A stretch of DNA of 21,938 nt, from the NCBI GenBank assembly GCA_036488085.1, contig DASXHZ010000075.1, positions 1 through 21,938 on the forward strand, written 5' to 3'. Each line of letters opens with the position of its first letter. Position 1 is the first letter of the stretch. Source of the DNA: DASXHZ01 sp036488085. Its GTDB lineage: Bacteria > Acidobacteriota > Thermoanaerobaculia > Gp7-AA8. Below, in pieces: positions 21,911-21,938 of the stretch. The position numbers and the translations under genes are program-made. The notes below the pieces were generated by a model, which searched no databases, was not told where the DNA came from, and worked only from the letters and a program-made list of their open reading frames with translations.

Positions 21911-21938
21911 GGTTGCGGGGTTACGAGGTTACGGGGGT
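21911..21938. repeat. Second octamer array (cut by window edge)
   Basis: Three and a half units of GGTTNCGR (ggttgcgg, ggttacga, ggttacgg) run to the window end, upstream of gatB. They match the left-arm units at 2404-2506, which shows that the octamer is a dispersed genome repeat. Confidence 0.85.

Overview
The window looks like chromosome from a GC-rich, Gram-negative (diderm) bacterium. FadL-type and other outer-membrane barrel candidates, many Sec signal peptides, comM, gatB and a PHA-system gene all fit a free-living, probably soil or sediment organism. An Acidobacteriota-like origin is only my impression. No rRNA, tRNA, CRISPR array, integrase or transposase was seen.

Layout. 1-2400: two overlapping subunits of a heterodimeric ABC exporter. 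2404-2685: an inverted array of G-rich octamers, which reappears at the right edge (21911-21938). 2802-4755: a small orphan gene convergent with a secreted beta-rich protein and a PHA-system protein. 4754-6322: intact comM. 6323-11731: a mosaic accessory zone. It holds a FitAB/VapBC-type toxin-antitoxin pair, three degraded comM 3' fragments, and a 519-bp direct duplication flanking a lower-GC insert. The insert carries a 5'-truncated Rhs/YD-repeat gene with a novel C-terminal tip and a coupled membrane protein (candidate immunity). The zone ends with a two-gene operon of a copper radical oxidase (all metal and cofactor residues present) and a SCO1-type copper chaperone. 11732-13877: a PadR-like regulator and a secreted S10 serine carboxypeptidase. 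13849-14439: a decayed S1/P1 nuclease. 14740-15120: an orphan protein with a near-consensus promoter and a terminator. 15200-17902: a fadL-GDSL esterase operon on the minus strand. 17982-18683: a secreted protein. 18695-18979: a dispersed palindromic repeat cluster. 18997-21888: gatB followed by two co-directional genes of unknown function.

How the parts work together. The most coherent new unit is the copper radical oxidase plus SCO pair: the chaperone would supply copper to an exported oxidase encoded in the same transcript. The most informative genome-evolution signal is the region after comM. comM 3'-end remnants, a shared 18-nt hairpin and a duplicated block carrying pieces of neighbouring genes suggest repeated insertion by homologous recombination, with the Rhs tip module as the latest arrival. 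The fadL-GDSL pair suggests extracellular or periplasmic ester cleavage coupled to uptake of the hydrophobic product.

All family names come from reading motifs by eye. No database search was run.
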